Shown here: positions 49,040-56,830 of the stretch, piece by piece
How positions within the stretch are numbered: the stretch's first letter is position 1
How the letters are laid out: the number at the start of each line of letters is the position of its first letter
From: Gammaproteobacteria bacterium
Lineage (GTDB): Bacteria > Pseudomonadota > Gammaproteobacteria > Enterobacterales > Alteromonadaceae
DNA length: 64,000 nucleotides
Direction: 5' to 3'
Assembly: GCA_017302255.1 (NCBI GenBank)
Contig: JAFLDV010000006.1
Location: 62,001 to 126,000, forward strand
Notes under the pieces: model-generated
Database searches by the model: none
Seen by the model: the letters and a program-made list of their open reading frames with translations, nothing else
Told to the model about the DNA's origin: nothing
Position numbers and translations under genes: made by a program

Positions 49040-49717
49040 ATGGGCATGAGTTCATTATCGCCAAAAGCACTGGCAGTGGACGACGCCTCAGATCTCGATG
49101 TCGGTAAACCGGACGCGGCAAAAGCTGCCGCGCCCGCTAGTACCCGCAGCGTTAACCGCAAAGAAGAGATATTGCAGGCGCTTGCGGCAATGCTTGAGCA
49201 AAGTCCTGGTCAGCGCATCACCACTGCGGCCATCGCCAATAAAGTTGGGGTATCTGAAGCCGCGCTCTATCGACATTTCCCAAGTAAAGCTCGAATGTTT
49301 GAAGGGCTTATCGAATTTATTGAAACCACTCTACTCGGCAAGATCGAGCAAATTATTAAACAGCACAAAAGCGCCGAAACGCGACTGAAGCTTATTGTGC
49401 AGTTACTTTTAGTTTTTGCTGAGAAAAACCCTGGTATGTGTCGCATCCTTACCGGCGATGCCTTGCATGGCGAACAAGAGCGACTTCGTGAACGAGTACT
49501 GCAATTGTTTGAAAAGCTAGAACAGCAGCTTAAATGGTGCTTACGCGAACGCAAATTACGCGAAGGCAAAGGCGTCAACGACGAAGCTGCACTCGCCAAC
49601 TGGTTGCTGGCTAGCTGTGAAGGTAAAATTCATCAATTTGTTCGTTCTAGCTTTACCCGCTTGCCGACTCATCACTTCGATGCGCAGTGGCTGTTAATCA
49701 AAAACGCGTTGTCCTAA
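49040..49717 (+). CDS. slmA: Nucleoid occlusion factor SlmA
   Basis: 225-aa TetR-like protein. HTH is at about residues 60-80 ([34 protein letters not shown]), preceded by an Ala/Asp-rich N-terminal extension (about 35 aa) longer than in E. coli (198 aa in total). SlmA bound to its DNA sites blocks FtsZ polymerisation over the nucleoid. Last gene of coaBC-dut-slmA. In E. coli the next gene is pyrE; here an 11.8-kb accessory block follows. Confidence 0.95.
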   Translation: MGMSSLSPKALAVDDASDLDVGKPDAAKAAAPASTRSVNRKEEILQALAAMLEQSPGQRITTAAIANKVGVSEAALYRHFPSKARMFEGLIEFIETTLLGKIEQIIKQHKSAETRLKLIVQLLLVFAEKNPGMCRILTGDALHGEQERLRERVLQLFEKLEQQLKWCLRERKLREGKGVNDEAALANWLLASCEGKIHQFVRSSFTRLPTHHFDAQWLLIKNALS

Positions 49718-49874
49718 CCGTTTCGCAATCACCATTCGAAGTAGTGCTCAGCTTACTCCTTAAACGAATTACCGCAGTTTCCTAGCTGTTTATCTAATCC
49801 TCTCTGATCCCGTTCATGCTTAATGCCATATCAACGCCAACATCATCAATTTTGCTCATTTAAGGAAACGGCAA

Positions 49875-51389
49875 ATGAAAAATCCGCGTTGGAAACTGAC
49901 ATTAATTGCTCTCGGCTTGGCGAGCTGCGGCTTACAAGCTATGCCGCAAATTAGCCTCTCGACTGCGGATACTCAAACCGCAACGACCAAAGACACCTTG
50001 GTACTGTTAGTTGCTGAAAACTCACTGCAACATCACCCGCAGTTAAATGACGTCACAGTGCAGAAAATTGTCCAGCAGGAAAAATTCACCGGCAAGAATG
50101 GCAAAAAATTAGAAATCCTCGCGCCAATGCTCGGTTATAGCCGATTGTTGCTACTGGGCACCGGTGATACCACCAAGCTCACACAAGCTGATATTACGGA
50201 GCTAGGTGCTGATATCGGTGCTTATTTGGCGAAAAGTAATGCCGAAAAAGTCAGGGTCGATACCACTGTATTGAAAGATGCCTCGGCCAGTGCATGGTTA
50301 GCACAAGGGGTTGAGCTACGTTCTTACCGTTTTGACAAATATAAAACAAAGGCAAAAGAAGATAAAAATCAGCAAGTTGAGTTAGTAGTCCGCGATATCA
50401 ATGCCAGTCAAAAAGCGCTAAGCCAAGCCCAAGCAATTAACCAAGGTGTTTTTCTAGCACGTGATTTAGTCAATGAACCCGCTGCCGAGATTTACCCAGA
50501 AAGCTTTGCTGCTGAAGCCTTAGCGCTGAAAAAACTTGGTGTCAAAGTCGAAGTGCTCGACGAAGCTGCCATGGAAAAATTGGGGATGGGCGCAATTCTC
50601 GCTGTCGGAAAAGGTAGTAAACGTCCGCCACGGATGGTTATCGCCCACTGGCAAAACAGCAAACAGGCGCCATTAGCCATGGTCGGTAAAGGCATTACCT
50701 TTGACACCGGCGGCTATAACCTGAAAACCGATGCGGCTTCTATTGTGCGTATGACCAGCGACATGGCCGGCGCCGCCGCAGTGCTTGGCACTATCAAAGC
50801 GCTGGCATTACAAAAAGCCGAAGTAAACGTGGTCGGGGTGATGGCACTTGCTGAAAACATGATCTCAGACCGAGCGATGCTACCAGGCGATATTGTCAAA
50901 TCGGCTTCCGGCCTTACCATTCAAGTGAATAACACCGATGCTGAAGGGCGTTTAGTGCTGGCCGACGGCTTGTGGTATGCCAGAGAAAAATATAAACCTC
51001 GAGCCATGATTGATATCGCGACCCTGACCGGCGCCAAAGTCGGGGCACTAGGTAGCTATTATGCAGGACTTTTCTCTGAGCACGAAGCTGTGGTGCAACA
51101 GCTCACAGCTGCAGGTGAAAAAGTTGAAGAAGAAGTTTGGCGCTTACCGCTAAATAGTAAATTTGCCGATGAGATGAAAAGTGACCTCGCCGACTTGAGT
51201 AATACCGGCAAAACAGCTGGCGCCTCCAGCGCTGCATGGTTCTTACAGCAATTCACCGGCAATACACCATGGGCTCATATTGATATTGCAGGCAATGCAC
51301 TCGCCAATAGCGACAAAGGCGTCCATGTCACTGGTGGCACCGGCTTTGGCGTTCGATTGTTGACTGAATGGACACTCACCCAGCCTTAA
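49875..51389 (+). CDS. Exported M17 leucyl aminopeptidase
   Basis: 504 aa with a signal peptide (about residues 1-22: KLTLIALGLASCGLQA), unusual because most PepA enzymes are cytosolic. Metal and active-site motifs are intact: GKGITFDTGGYNLKT, SDMAGAAAVLG and NTDAEGRLVLADGL. It releases N-terminal amino acids from peptides, here probably in the periplasm or outside. AAGGA lies before the ATG. With the window-edge S9 peptidase it suggests peptide scavenging. Confidence 0.92.
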   Translation: MKNPRWKLTLIALGLASCGLQAMPQISLSTADTQTATTKDTLVLLVAENSLQHHPQLNDVTVQKIVQQEKFTGKNGKKLEILAPMLGYSRLLLLGTGDTTKLTQADITELGADIGAYLAKSNAEKVRVDTTVLKDASASAWLAQGVELRSYRFDKYKTKAKEDKNQQVELVVRDINASQKALSQAQAINQGVFLARDLVNEPAAEIYPESFAAEALALKKLGVKVEVLDEAAMEKLGMGAILAVGKGSKRPPRMVIAHWQNSKQAPLAMVGKGITFDTGGYNLKTDAASIVRMTSDMAGAAAVLGTIKALALQKAEVNVVGVMALAENMISDRAMLPGDIVKSASGLTIQVNNTDAEGRLVLADGLWYAREKYKPRAMIDIATLTGAKVGALGSYYAGLFSEHEAVVQQLTAAGEKVEEEVWRLPLNSKFADEMKSDLADLSNTGKTAGASSAAWFLQQFTGNTPWAHIDIAGNALANSDKGVHVTGGTGFGVRLLTEWTLTQP

Positions 51390-51634
51390 CCCACTGCTTG
51401 TATAGCTAAGGCTTAGCCTGTCATTCGACTGCTTTGCCTTAGCTCCATCCATAATTCCCGCGCTTTGCCCCGTCCATACACAATAATTTGCTAGCATTGC
51501 CAGAGGGACATACACTGCAATTAATCTCACGACTTTCATCAGCTTGCTACAGATAGCAGGCGCCCCAGTTGCAATAAAGATGCACCGCCATCTTTTGCAA
51601 TTGGGATTGGTCTCATTTAGCGACAGGCATTTCC

Positions 51635-52747
51635 ATGCAGCAATTAAAGGCAAATCAAGGATTCTGGTTGTATCAAAGCTTAGGCTGGAGTCTATTTGCC
51701 TTAGTACAACTGCTAGCGCTCACTTCGGATGAAGCGCTGAGCTTGCATAACGCCCTGCCAGCCTTGCTGTTGTTGCTATTGGCTTTTGGCGGCTCACTGC
51801 TGCTTCGATTGTTTTGGCAACGGCTTAGCGGCAAAACTGTCGGCACTGCTGGTACGCTGGGTTATTGGCTTGGCAGTTCATTGCTGTTGGCGATCTTGCT
51901 GGATATCGCACATTATTGGTCGTTATGGCCGCTTGCAGCGTTGCACCCAGAGTTCGCTGGTTTATTTGATGCGCAGCCGCCTGGCGCCAAGTTTGTCATG
52001 TTATGGCCGTTGTATTTAGCTTGGAGCGCTTTGTATTTGATGCTGAGCCGCCAGCAACAACTTCGGCACACGCAACAGCTACAGCAAGAGTCTGAACTTC
52101 GTTTACAACAAAGCCAGTTACAAAGCCTATTGGCGCAGCTTAATCCGCATTTTATGTTTAATTGCATCAACAACATTCGAGCGCTGATTTTAGAAGATCC
52201 GAGCGCCGCCCGCAGCATGCTCGCTCACTTTGCCGACATGCTGCGCTATCAAATTGCTGCCGATCAACAAGTGCTGGTGCCACTTCGCAGTGAACTAGCG
52301 GTCGCAGAAGATTATATCGCCTTAATGAAAATTCAGTTTGAAGAGCGTTTAACCTTCACTACAAAGGTCGACCCCACTTGTTTAGGTCTTCAACTGCCAA
52401 AACTGACCTTGCAGCTGTTATTGGAAAACGCCATCAAACATGGCATTAATCTCAATGCCGGAGGCGGTCATATTCAGCTTGAGGTGCGCATGACTACAGC
52501 GCCGCATGCTTGGACACTCTCACTGCGTAATACCGGCCAAATCAAGCAAAGCCTTATTGAACACTCAAACAGCAGCACTGAAACGCAAGTAGGAACAGGT
52601 CTGGTCAATTTGCGCCAGCGGCTTAAGCTATTATTCGGCACTGAGGCGCGAGTTGATTTACAACAACAGCAAGCTGATGTGGTTGCCACTGTGACCTTTA
52701 GCGGACCGCCGCTCGCTATTGCGCTACAATCCCCCGAGCCGCAATGA
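51635..52747 (+). CDS. LytS/YehU-type sensor histidine kinase
   Basis: 370 aa. Four N-terminal hydrophobic helices without a recognised sensory domain, a short coiled coil (about 135-160), then the His_kinase domain with the phosphorylated His in AQLNPHFMFNCINNIRALI and an HATPase with LQLLLENAIKHGI. Paired with a LytTR regulator 44 bp downstream. Target genes are unknown. Confidence 0.92.
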   Translation: MQQLKANQGFWLYQSLGWSLFALVQLLALTSDEALSLHNALPALLLLLLAFGGSLLLRLFWQRLSGKTVGTAGTLGYWLGSSLLLAILLDIAHYWSLWPLAALHPEFAGLFDAQPPGAKFVMLWPLYLAWSALYLMLSRQQQLRHTQQLQQESELRLQQSQLQSLLAQLNPHFMFNCINNIRALILEDPSAARSMLAHFADMLRYQIAADQQVLVPLRSELAVAEDYIALMKIQFEERLTFTTKVDPTCLGLQLPKLTLQLLLENAIKHGINLNAGGGHIQLEVRMTTAPHAWTLSLRNTGQIKQSLIEHSNSSTETQVGTGLVNLRQRLKLLFGTEARVDLQQQQADVVATVTFSGPPLAIALQSPEPQ

Positions 52748-52791
52748 ACGCAACTACACAAAGAGCAACAAACTGATAGGCTGCAAAACTG

Positions 52792-53628
52792 ATGAAAGTG
52801 CTGATAATTGAAGACTCGAGGCTGGCAAGGCTTGAACTTAAAGAGTTGCTGCAAGCCTATCCGCAACTGGAATTGGTCGGTGAAGCGGCCGATGTGCCAA
52901 CAGCGCTTAAATTAGTTGCCGCCAAACAACCGGATTTGCTGCTGCTCGATATCGATTTAGGCGGTGCCACCGCTTTTGATTTATTAGCTGAATTGGTGTT
53001 TGTGCCAAAAATCATTTTCACCACCGCCTTTGCCGAACATGCCTTGCAAGCCTTTAATTATCCGACGGTCGACTACCTACTAAAGCCAGTAACCGCAGAG
53101 CGTTTAGCACAAGCGTTGGCCAAGTTGCCGCTGCCGTCACTGGCAAATGCTGCGCAAGCTACAACCACGCAAACCTCAACCGACCAAGGCCCAGCTGACC
53201 AAAACCCAGGCGACCAAAACCCAGGCGACCAAAACCCAGCCGACCAAAACCCAGGTGAGGAAAGCAGCGCAAGCAATCCACCAGAGCGCTTACTCCAAGC
53301 CGATAGCAATTTTTTCGTCAAAGACGGTGAAGATTGTTACTTCTTAAAAATCAATGATGTACGCTGGTTTGAAGCAGTAGGCAATTACAGCAAAGTGCAT
53401 TTAAAATCAGCCGCGCCGATGGTCTATCGCACCTTGGCGAGCATCGAACAACGCCTTGCACCAGGGCTATTTTTCCGAGCAAATCGGCAGCAGCTAGTCA
53501 ATTTAACTGCGGTGGTATCGATAGAACCCTCAGTAAGCGGTGGCCTCACCCTGCGATTACAGTGTGGGACAGAAGTTGAAGTCTCACGACGCCAAAGCGC
53601 CGAACTACGGCAGCAACTCAGTTTATAG
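52792..53628 (+). CDS. LytR/AlgR-type response regulator with LytTR DNA-binding domain
   Basis: 278 aa. Receiver domain in residues 1-118 with Asp53 (LLLLDIDLGGAT) as phospho-acceptor, and Lys in YLLKPVT. LytTR domain is at about 175-275 (NFFVKDGEDCYFLKINDVRWFEAVGNYSKVH, FFRANRQQLVNLTAVVSIE). The linker between them contains five near-perfect 5-residue repeats (DQNPG-type), encoded by a 15-bp tandem repeat. Partner of the upstream LytS-type kinase. Confidence 0.93.
   Translation: MKVLIIEDSRLARLELKELLQAYPQLELVGEAADVPTALKLVAAKQPDLLLLDIDLGGATAFDLLAELVFVPKIIFTTAFAEHALQAFNYPTVDYLLKPVTAERLAQALAKLPLPSLANAAQATTTQTSTDQGPADQNPGDQNPGDQNPADQNPGEESSASNPPERLLQADSNFFVKDGEDCYFLKINDVRWFEAVGNYSKVHLKSAAPMVYRTLASIEQRLAPGLFFRANRQQLVNLTAVVSIEPSVSGGLTLRLQCGTEVEVSRRQSAELRQQLSL
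53182..53256 (+). repeat. 15-bp tandem repeat, five copies, in LytTR regulator linker
   Basis: Five head-to-tail copies of gaccaaaacccaggc (first copy gaccaaggcccagct; later ones differ only at the last two bases). The unit is a multiple of three, so copy-number change keeps the frame. It encodes DQ(G/N)P(A/G) pentapeptides in the hinge between the receiver and DNA-binding domains. Confidence 0.95.
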
Positions 53629-53888
53629 CCGCAGGCCTAGCATCAATCCTCACAGGATACTATTGGAATCAATAACATACGCTAGGAGCAATAAAGTAAA
53701 GCCTTGAATACCACCGTTTGCCCGGCAAGACTACCCTCGCTTCAACTCTTGTGCCTTTTTTTAAGCCGTTCACCGCTAGATTCTTCTATTACCTCTTGTG
53801 ATCTAAGCAATGCCATCTCGCTTATAAGTCTCTACGGTTAGCGTTATTCAAGCGCCAACTACTTAATCAACGCGAGAATGGAATTTAT
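53629..53888. other. Spacer between LytTR regulator and MipA-family gene
   Basis: 260 bp without a gene or obvious terminator. It should hold the promoter of the MipA-family gene; I cannot place it with confidence. Confidence 0.35.
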
Positions 53889-54716
53889 ATGAAAAAACTC
53901 CACTACTTTTTAATGATCATGTCCATCCAGATCTGTTTCTTGGCAACAGCATCTGCAGAGGGCAAAAATAACGCGCTCGTCCCTTTGGCATCAGTTGACG
54001 ACTTCTCTAAAGGCAAAGATGGCTGGAGTTTTGCGCTCGGACTTGGCGTTGAATATGAAACAGCCTACGAAGGTTCGGACGAATTTGGCTTAGAAGTTGA
54101 ACCTGCCGGTGGCCTGCAATGGCGTGACGGTGACAACATCTACTTTTTTGCCGGTGAAGCGATAGGCTGGCGTGGTGTGCAACAGGATATTTGGTTGTTT
54201 GAGGCGCTGATCGGTTTCGCTGAAGGCCGCAAGGAAAGTGATTCCGACGATGGTCGGTTGCTGGGACTCGGTGATCAAGAAGAAGGCGCTGAACTTGTGC
54301 TGCAAGCGCGACGCGCCTTCGATGCTGATTGGCGCTATTGGCTAGTCGGTCGGTTCGTCACAGGTAGTGACGGCAATCTTGGTTTATTTGGCGTGGGTCG
54401 CCGCTTTGGCGATCAACTGGACGGCACTGGCTCGGAAATTAATCTGGTCGCTGTTGTTCACGACAGCGAATATGCCAACAAAGGATTTGGTGTCGATGGA
54501 AACCAAGCAATGGCGTCCGGATTACCCGAAACTCAGTTAAGCGGTGGCTTACGCTCGATCGGTATCAATTACAATTTCCGCAATTATCTCAATGACGATT
54601 GGCAGATTTATGGCGAAGGCCTTTTTGAATATTTTGCTTCTGAGGTCCGCGAAAGCCCTATCGCTCGCGGGAATTATGAAGCCGAGATTGGCGTAGGGTT
54701 TATTTACTTATTCTAA
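53889..54716 (+). CDS. MipA/OmpV-family outer-membrane protein
   Basis: 275 aa with a signal peptide (residues 1-23). MipA/OmpV features: GWSFALGLGVEYETAYEGSDEFGLEVEPAGGLQWRDG near the N-terminus and a C-terminal strand ending in GVGFIYLF with terminal Phe. Family members are beta-barrels; E. coli MipA scaffolds MltA and PBP1B, others are porin-like and are often next to two-component systems, as here. Direction is convergent with the kinase gene below. Its regulator (LytSR upstream or the OmpR-type pair downstream) cannot be told. Confidence 0.88.
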   Translation: MKKLHYFLMIMSIQICFLATASAEGKNNALVPLASVDDFSKGKDGWSFALGLGVEYETAYEGSDEFGLEVEPAGGLQWRDGDNIYFFAGEAIGWRGVQQDIWLFEALIGFAEGRKESDSDDGRLLGLGDQEEGAELVLQARRAFDADWRYWLVGRFVTGSDGNLGLFGVGRRFGDQLDGTGSEINLVAVVHDSEYANKGFGVDGNQAMASGLPETQLSGGLRSIGINYNFRNYLNDDWQIYGEGLFEYFASEVRESPIARGNYEAEIGVGFIYLF

Positions 54717-54765
54717 GCCAGTTTGTTTTAGGCGCTTTGTTTTAAGCGCTTGGCCAGCTCCAACT

Positions 54766-54808
54766 TAATCTGACAGTTACCGGTTTTACGCTGGTGTCTG
54801 TCAGATTA
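54766..54808. terminator. Hairpin between convergent mipA-like gene and sensor kinase gene
   Basis: taatctgacag … ctgtcagatta, an 11-bp perfect stem with a loop of about 21 bases, in the spacer between two convergent stops. The T-run is short; probable bidirectional terminator. Confidence 0.55.
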
Positions 54809-54881
54809 TTTCCAAGTCATATTTTACTCGGCACAACAAGGTTTCCCAGCTGTTATTGTCGCAAATAGCACACTTCAATAG

Positions 54882-56114
54882 TCACCAAGCAAGACAAGCA
54901 ATGACTCGCTGATCATCCACAATCAACGAAAATGACCAGCCATTCCGCTCGCACAACCTTTGCACTATCCCCAGCCCAAGTCCATATCCGTGTGATGAAT
55001 CCTCTGTGGTAGGTATGTAACATTCGTCAGCTTCGTGATTAAGTAGATTGGTAATTAAAAGCTCACGCTCTTTGATAAGTATCGAGATTGGTCCCTGCCC
55101 GGAGAGTGTGTGTTCGAAGGCATTTCGTACCAGATTATTGATCGCGACAGCAAAAGCTTGTTGATGTCCGCAGACTTTGGGATTGTCGAAATGTTCAATT
55201 TCAACATCGACGAACTTGTGGCTCAGCAAGTGGCGCTGCTGATCTATCGCCTGCCTCACCAGCGGAGCAACTAGGAATTCCTCTTGGTACAACCTATTAT
55301 CCGTCTCGCGAGCGAGGCATAAGAACATTTCAATGGTAGTTTTCATGTCTAGCGTCGCCCGTCTCACTCTATCCAGAGCTTGCGCATCACGTTCGGACAA
55401 ATCACTTTGCTCCAGCAACTCAAGCGCTCCGGTTATCACAGTGATTGGGGTGCGTAGCTCATGGCTGGCAGAACTCGTAAAGTCGCGCTCCCTTGTGACG
55501 AATGCACTGATCCGTTCAAGAGTTTTCTCAATGGTCCCTGCAAGCACGCCAACTTCATCATCACCAAATCGGCGAGAATCGATACGTTTGGAGTCTTCTG
55601 CCGATAGATGCTCAAGGTCAATGTCGGCAACAGCTTTCGCCAACTCAGCAACAGGCGCAACGGCACGGCGCATCACAACGAGCCCAAGCCCGAACCCCAG
55701 AACACCGAGTGTTCCAACCGCTCCGGTAATCACGAGCAGCAACCACCAATCCTCGGAGGAGGCAGCTTCAATCCCGGCAACGTCGAAAACCACAAAAGCA
55801 TTTTGCTGTTTATTGCCAGTAGTGACCACCGCGACATGTAACTCTTCACTTTCGAATTCGTAGATCCCGGCAGCAGGGTTAGTCTGCGCCCACGACTGCA
55901 ACGATTTCGGTAAACTGGCAGCATTATCGTAACCACGAAGGTTCATCGTCAGTGACGGATAGTTTTGGGCGGCAACTTGCAGCTGTTGCATCAGCACTCG
56001 ATCTTCACTCAACCTTATCGCGGCGACAAAAGCGAATCCCCAAGCCACACTAAGTACTGCAATACAGATCGCAAATGCAAAAGCGACACGTCTGCGCAAA
56101 CTGAGCCTGTACAT
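54882..56114 (-). CDS. Sensor histidine kinase (OmpR-partner class)
   Basis: 410 aa. Two membrane helices (about 10-32 and 123-148) flank a ~90-residue periplasmic sensor without a named fold. HAMP-like linker (MRRAVAPVAELAKAVADIDLEHL), HisKA with His218 in SASHELRTPITVITG, N-box NNLVRNAFEHT, G-box GYGLGLGIVQRLC. Starts 2 bp after the response regulator and is the third gene of a TonB receptor–regulator–kinase operon. Confidence 0.93.
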   Translation of the reverse strand: MYRLSLRRRVAFAFAICIAVLSVAWGFAFVAAIRLSEDRVLMQQLQVAAQNYPSLTMNLRGYDNAASLPKSLQSWAQTNPAAGIYEFESEELHVAVVTTGNKQQNAFVVFDVAGIEAASSEDWWLLLVITGAVGTLGVLGFGLGLVVMRRAVAPVAELAKAVADIDLEHLSAEDSKRIDSRRFGDDEVGVLAGTIEKTLERISAFVTRERDFTSSASHELRTPITVITGALELLEQSDLSERDAQALDRVRRATLDMKTTIEMFLCLARETDNRLYQEEFLVAPLVRQAIDQQRHLLSHKFVDVEIEHFDNPKVCGHQQAFAVAINNLVRNAFEHTLSGQGPISILIKERELLITNLLNHEADECYIPTTEDSSHGYGLGLGIVQRLCERNGWSFSLIVDDQRVIACLAW

Positions 56115-56116
56115 GG

Positions 56117-56830
56117 CTAAACATCCTCAGAAATTCGGTATCCGATACGATGCACCGTGTGAATAAGTGGACGATCAAAAGACCTATCGATAGCCTGTCG
56201 CAACTTGTACATATGTGAGCGAAGTGCATCGCCATCGGGAACCTCATCGGCCCACAATAAAGTCTCGAGAGCATCACGCTCGACAACAGCAGGCGCCTCT
56301 TCCATCAATCGTTGCAGTAATTTCATACCCGCAGGATGCAGATCAACGCGCCGTCCAGCACGATGGACTTGCAGCGTAGACTTATTTAAGGTCAGTTCAC
56401 CGACAGTAAGTAGATTGTCGGTTTTACCGTGACTTCGCTTATAAAGCGCTTGCAGTCGTGCATGCAGCTCCTGCAAAGCAAATGGTTTAACCAAATAGTC
56501 ATCAGCTCCAGCTTCGAAGCCTTTAAGCTTATCTTCCAGGGTGTCGCGCGCCGTTAGCATAAGCACCGGCTTATCAATGTTCGCATCAGCGCGCAGTTTT
56601 TTGCAGAAGCTCAGACCATCCATCCTTGGCAACATCAGGTCCAAGACAATAACGTCGAACGGGTTTGTCAACGCGAGGTTCATGGCACTGACTCCGTCAT
56701 AAGCAAAATCCAGAATATAGTTATGCTTATCGAGATATGCGGCAATATTCGCACAAATGTCGCGGTTATCTTCGACAATCAACACTCTAATATGCGTTTC
56801 ACCAAGTTTGTGTGCCATGAGCCGTCCCAT
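56117..56830 (-). CDS. OmpR-family response regulator
   Basis: 237 aa (233 from the in-frame ATG at 56818, which has GGGA in good position). Receiver domain with Asp64 (VIVLDLMLPRMDG) and Lys in DDYLVKPFAL; C-terminal winged helix (RRVDLHPAGMKLLQRLMEEAPAVVERDALETLLW, DALRSHMYKLRQAID). The ATG at 56830 directly follows the receptor stop codon (taaatg), so the two genes are translationally coupled. Likely regulates its own operon. Confidence 0.94.
   Translation of the reverse strand: MGRLMAHKLGETHIRVLIVEDNRDICANIAAYLDKHNYILDFAYDGVSAMNLALTNPFDVIVLDLMLPRMDGLSFCKKLRADANIDKPVLMLTARDTLEDKLKGFEAGADDYLVKPFALQELHARLQALYKRSHGKTDNLLTVGELTLNKSTLQVHRAGRRVDLHPAGMKLLQRLMEEAPAVVERDALETLLWADEVPDGDALRSHMYKLRQAIDRSFDRPLIHTVHRIGYRISEDV

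Noticed and set aside
51243-51653. 136-aa open frame on the minus strand after the M17 peptidase
   Set aside because: Overlaps the end of the peptidase gene and the start of the kinase gene, with no recognisable domain or ribosome site.
53182-53256. Possible CRISPR-like repeat
   Set aside because: The 15-bp units are contiguous without spacers and lie in frame within a response regulator gene.
55333-55863. 176-aa open frame on the plus strand inside the sensor kinase gene
   Set aside because: Antisense to a kinase with all motifs intact; Ser/Thr/Ala-biased composition.
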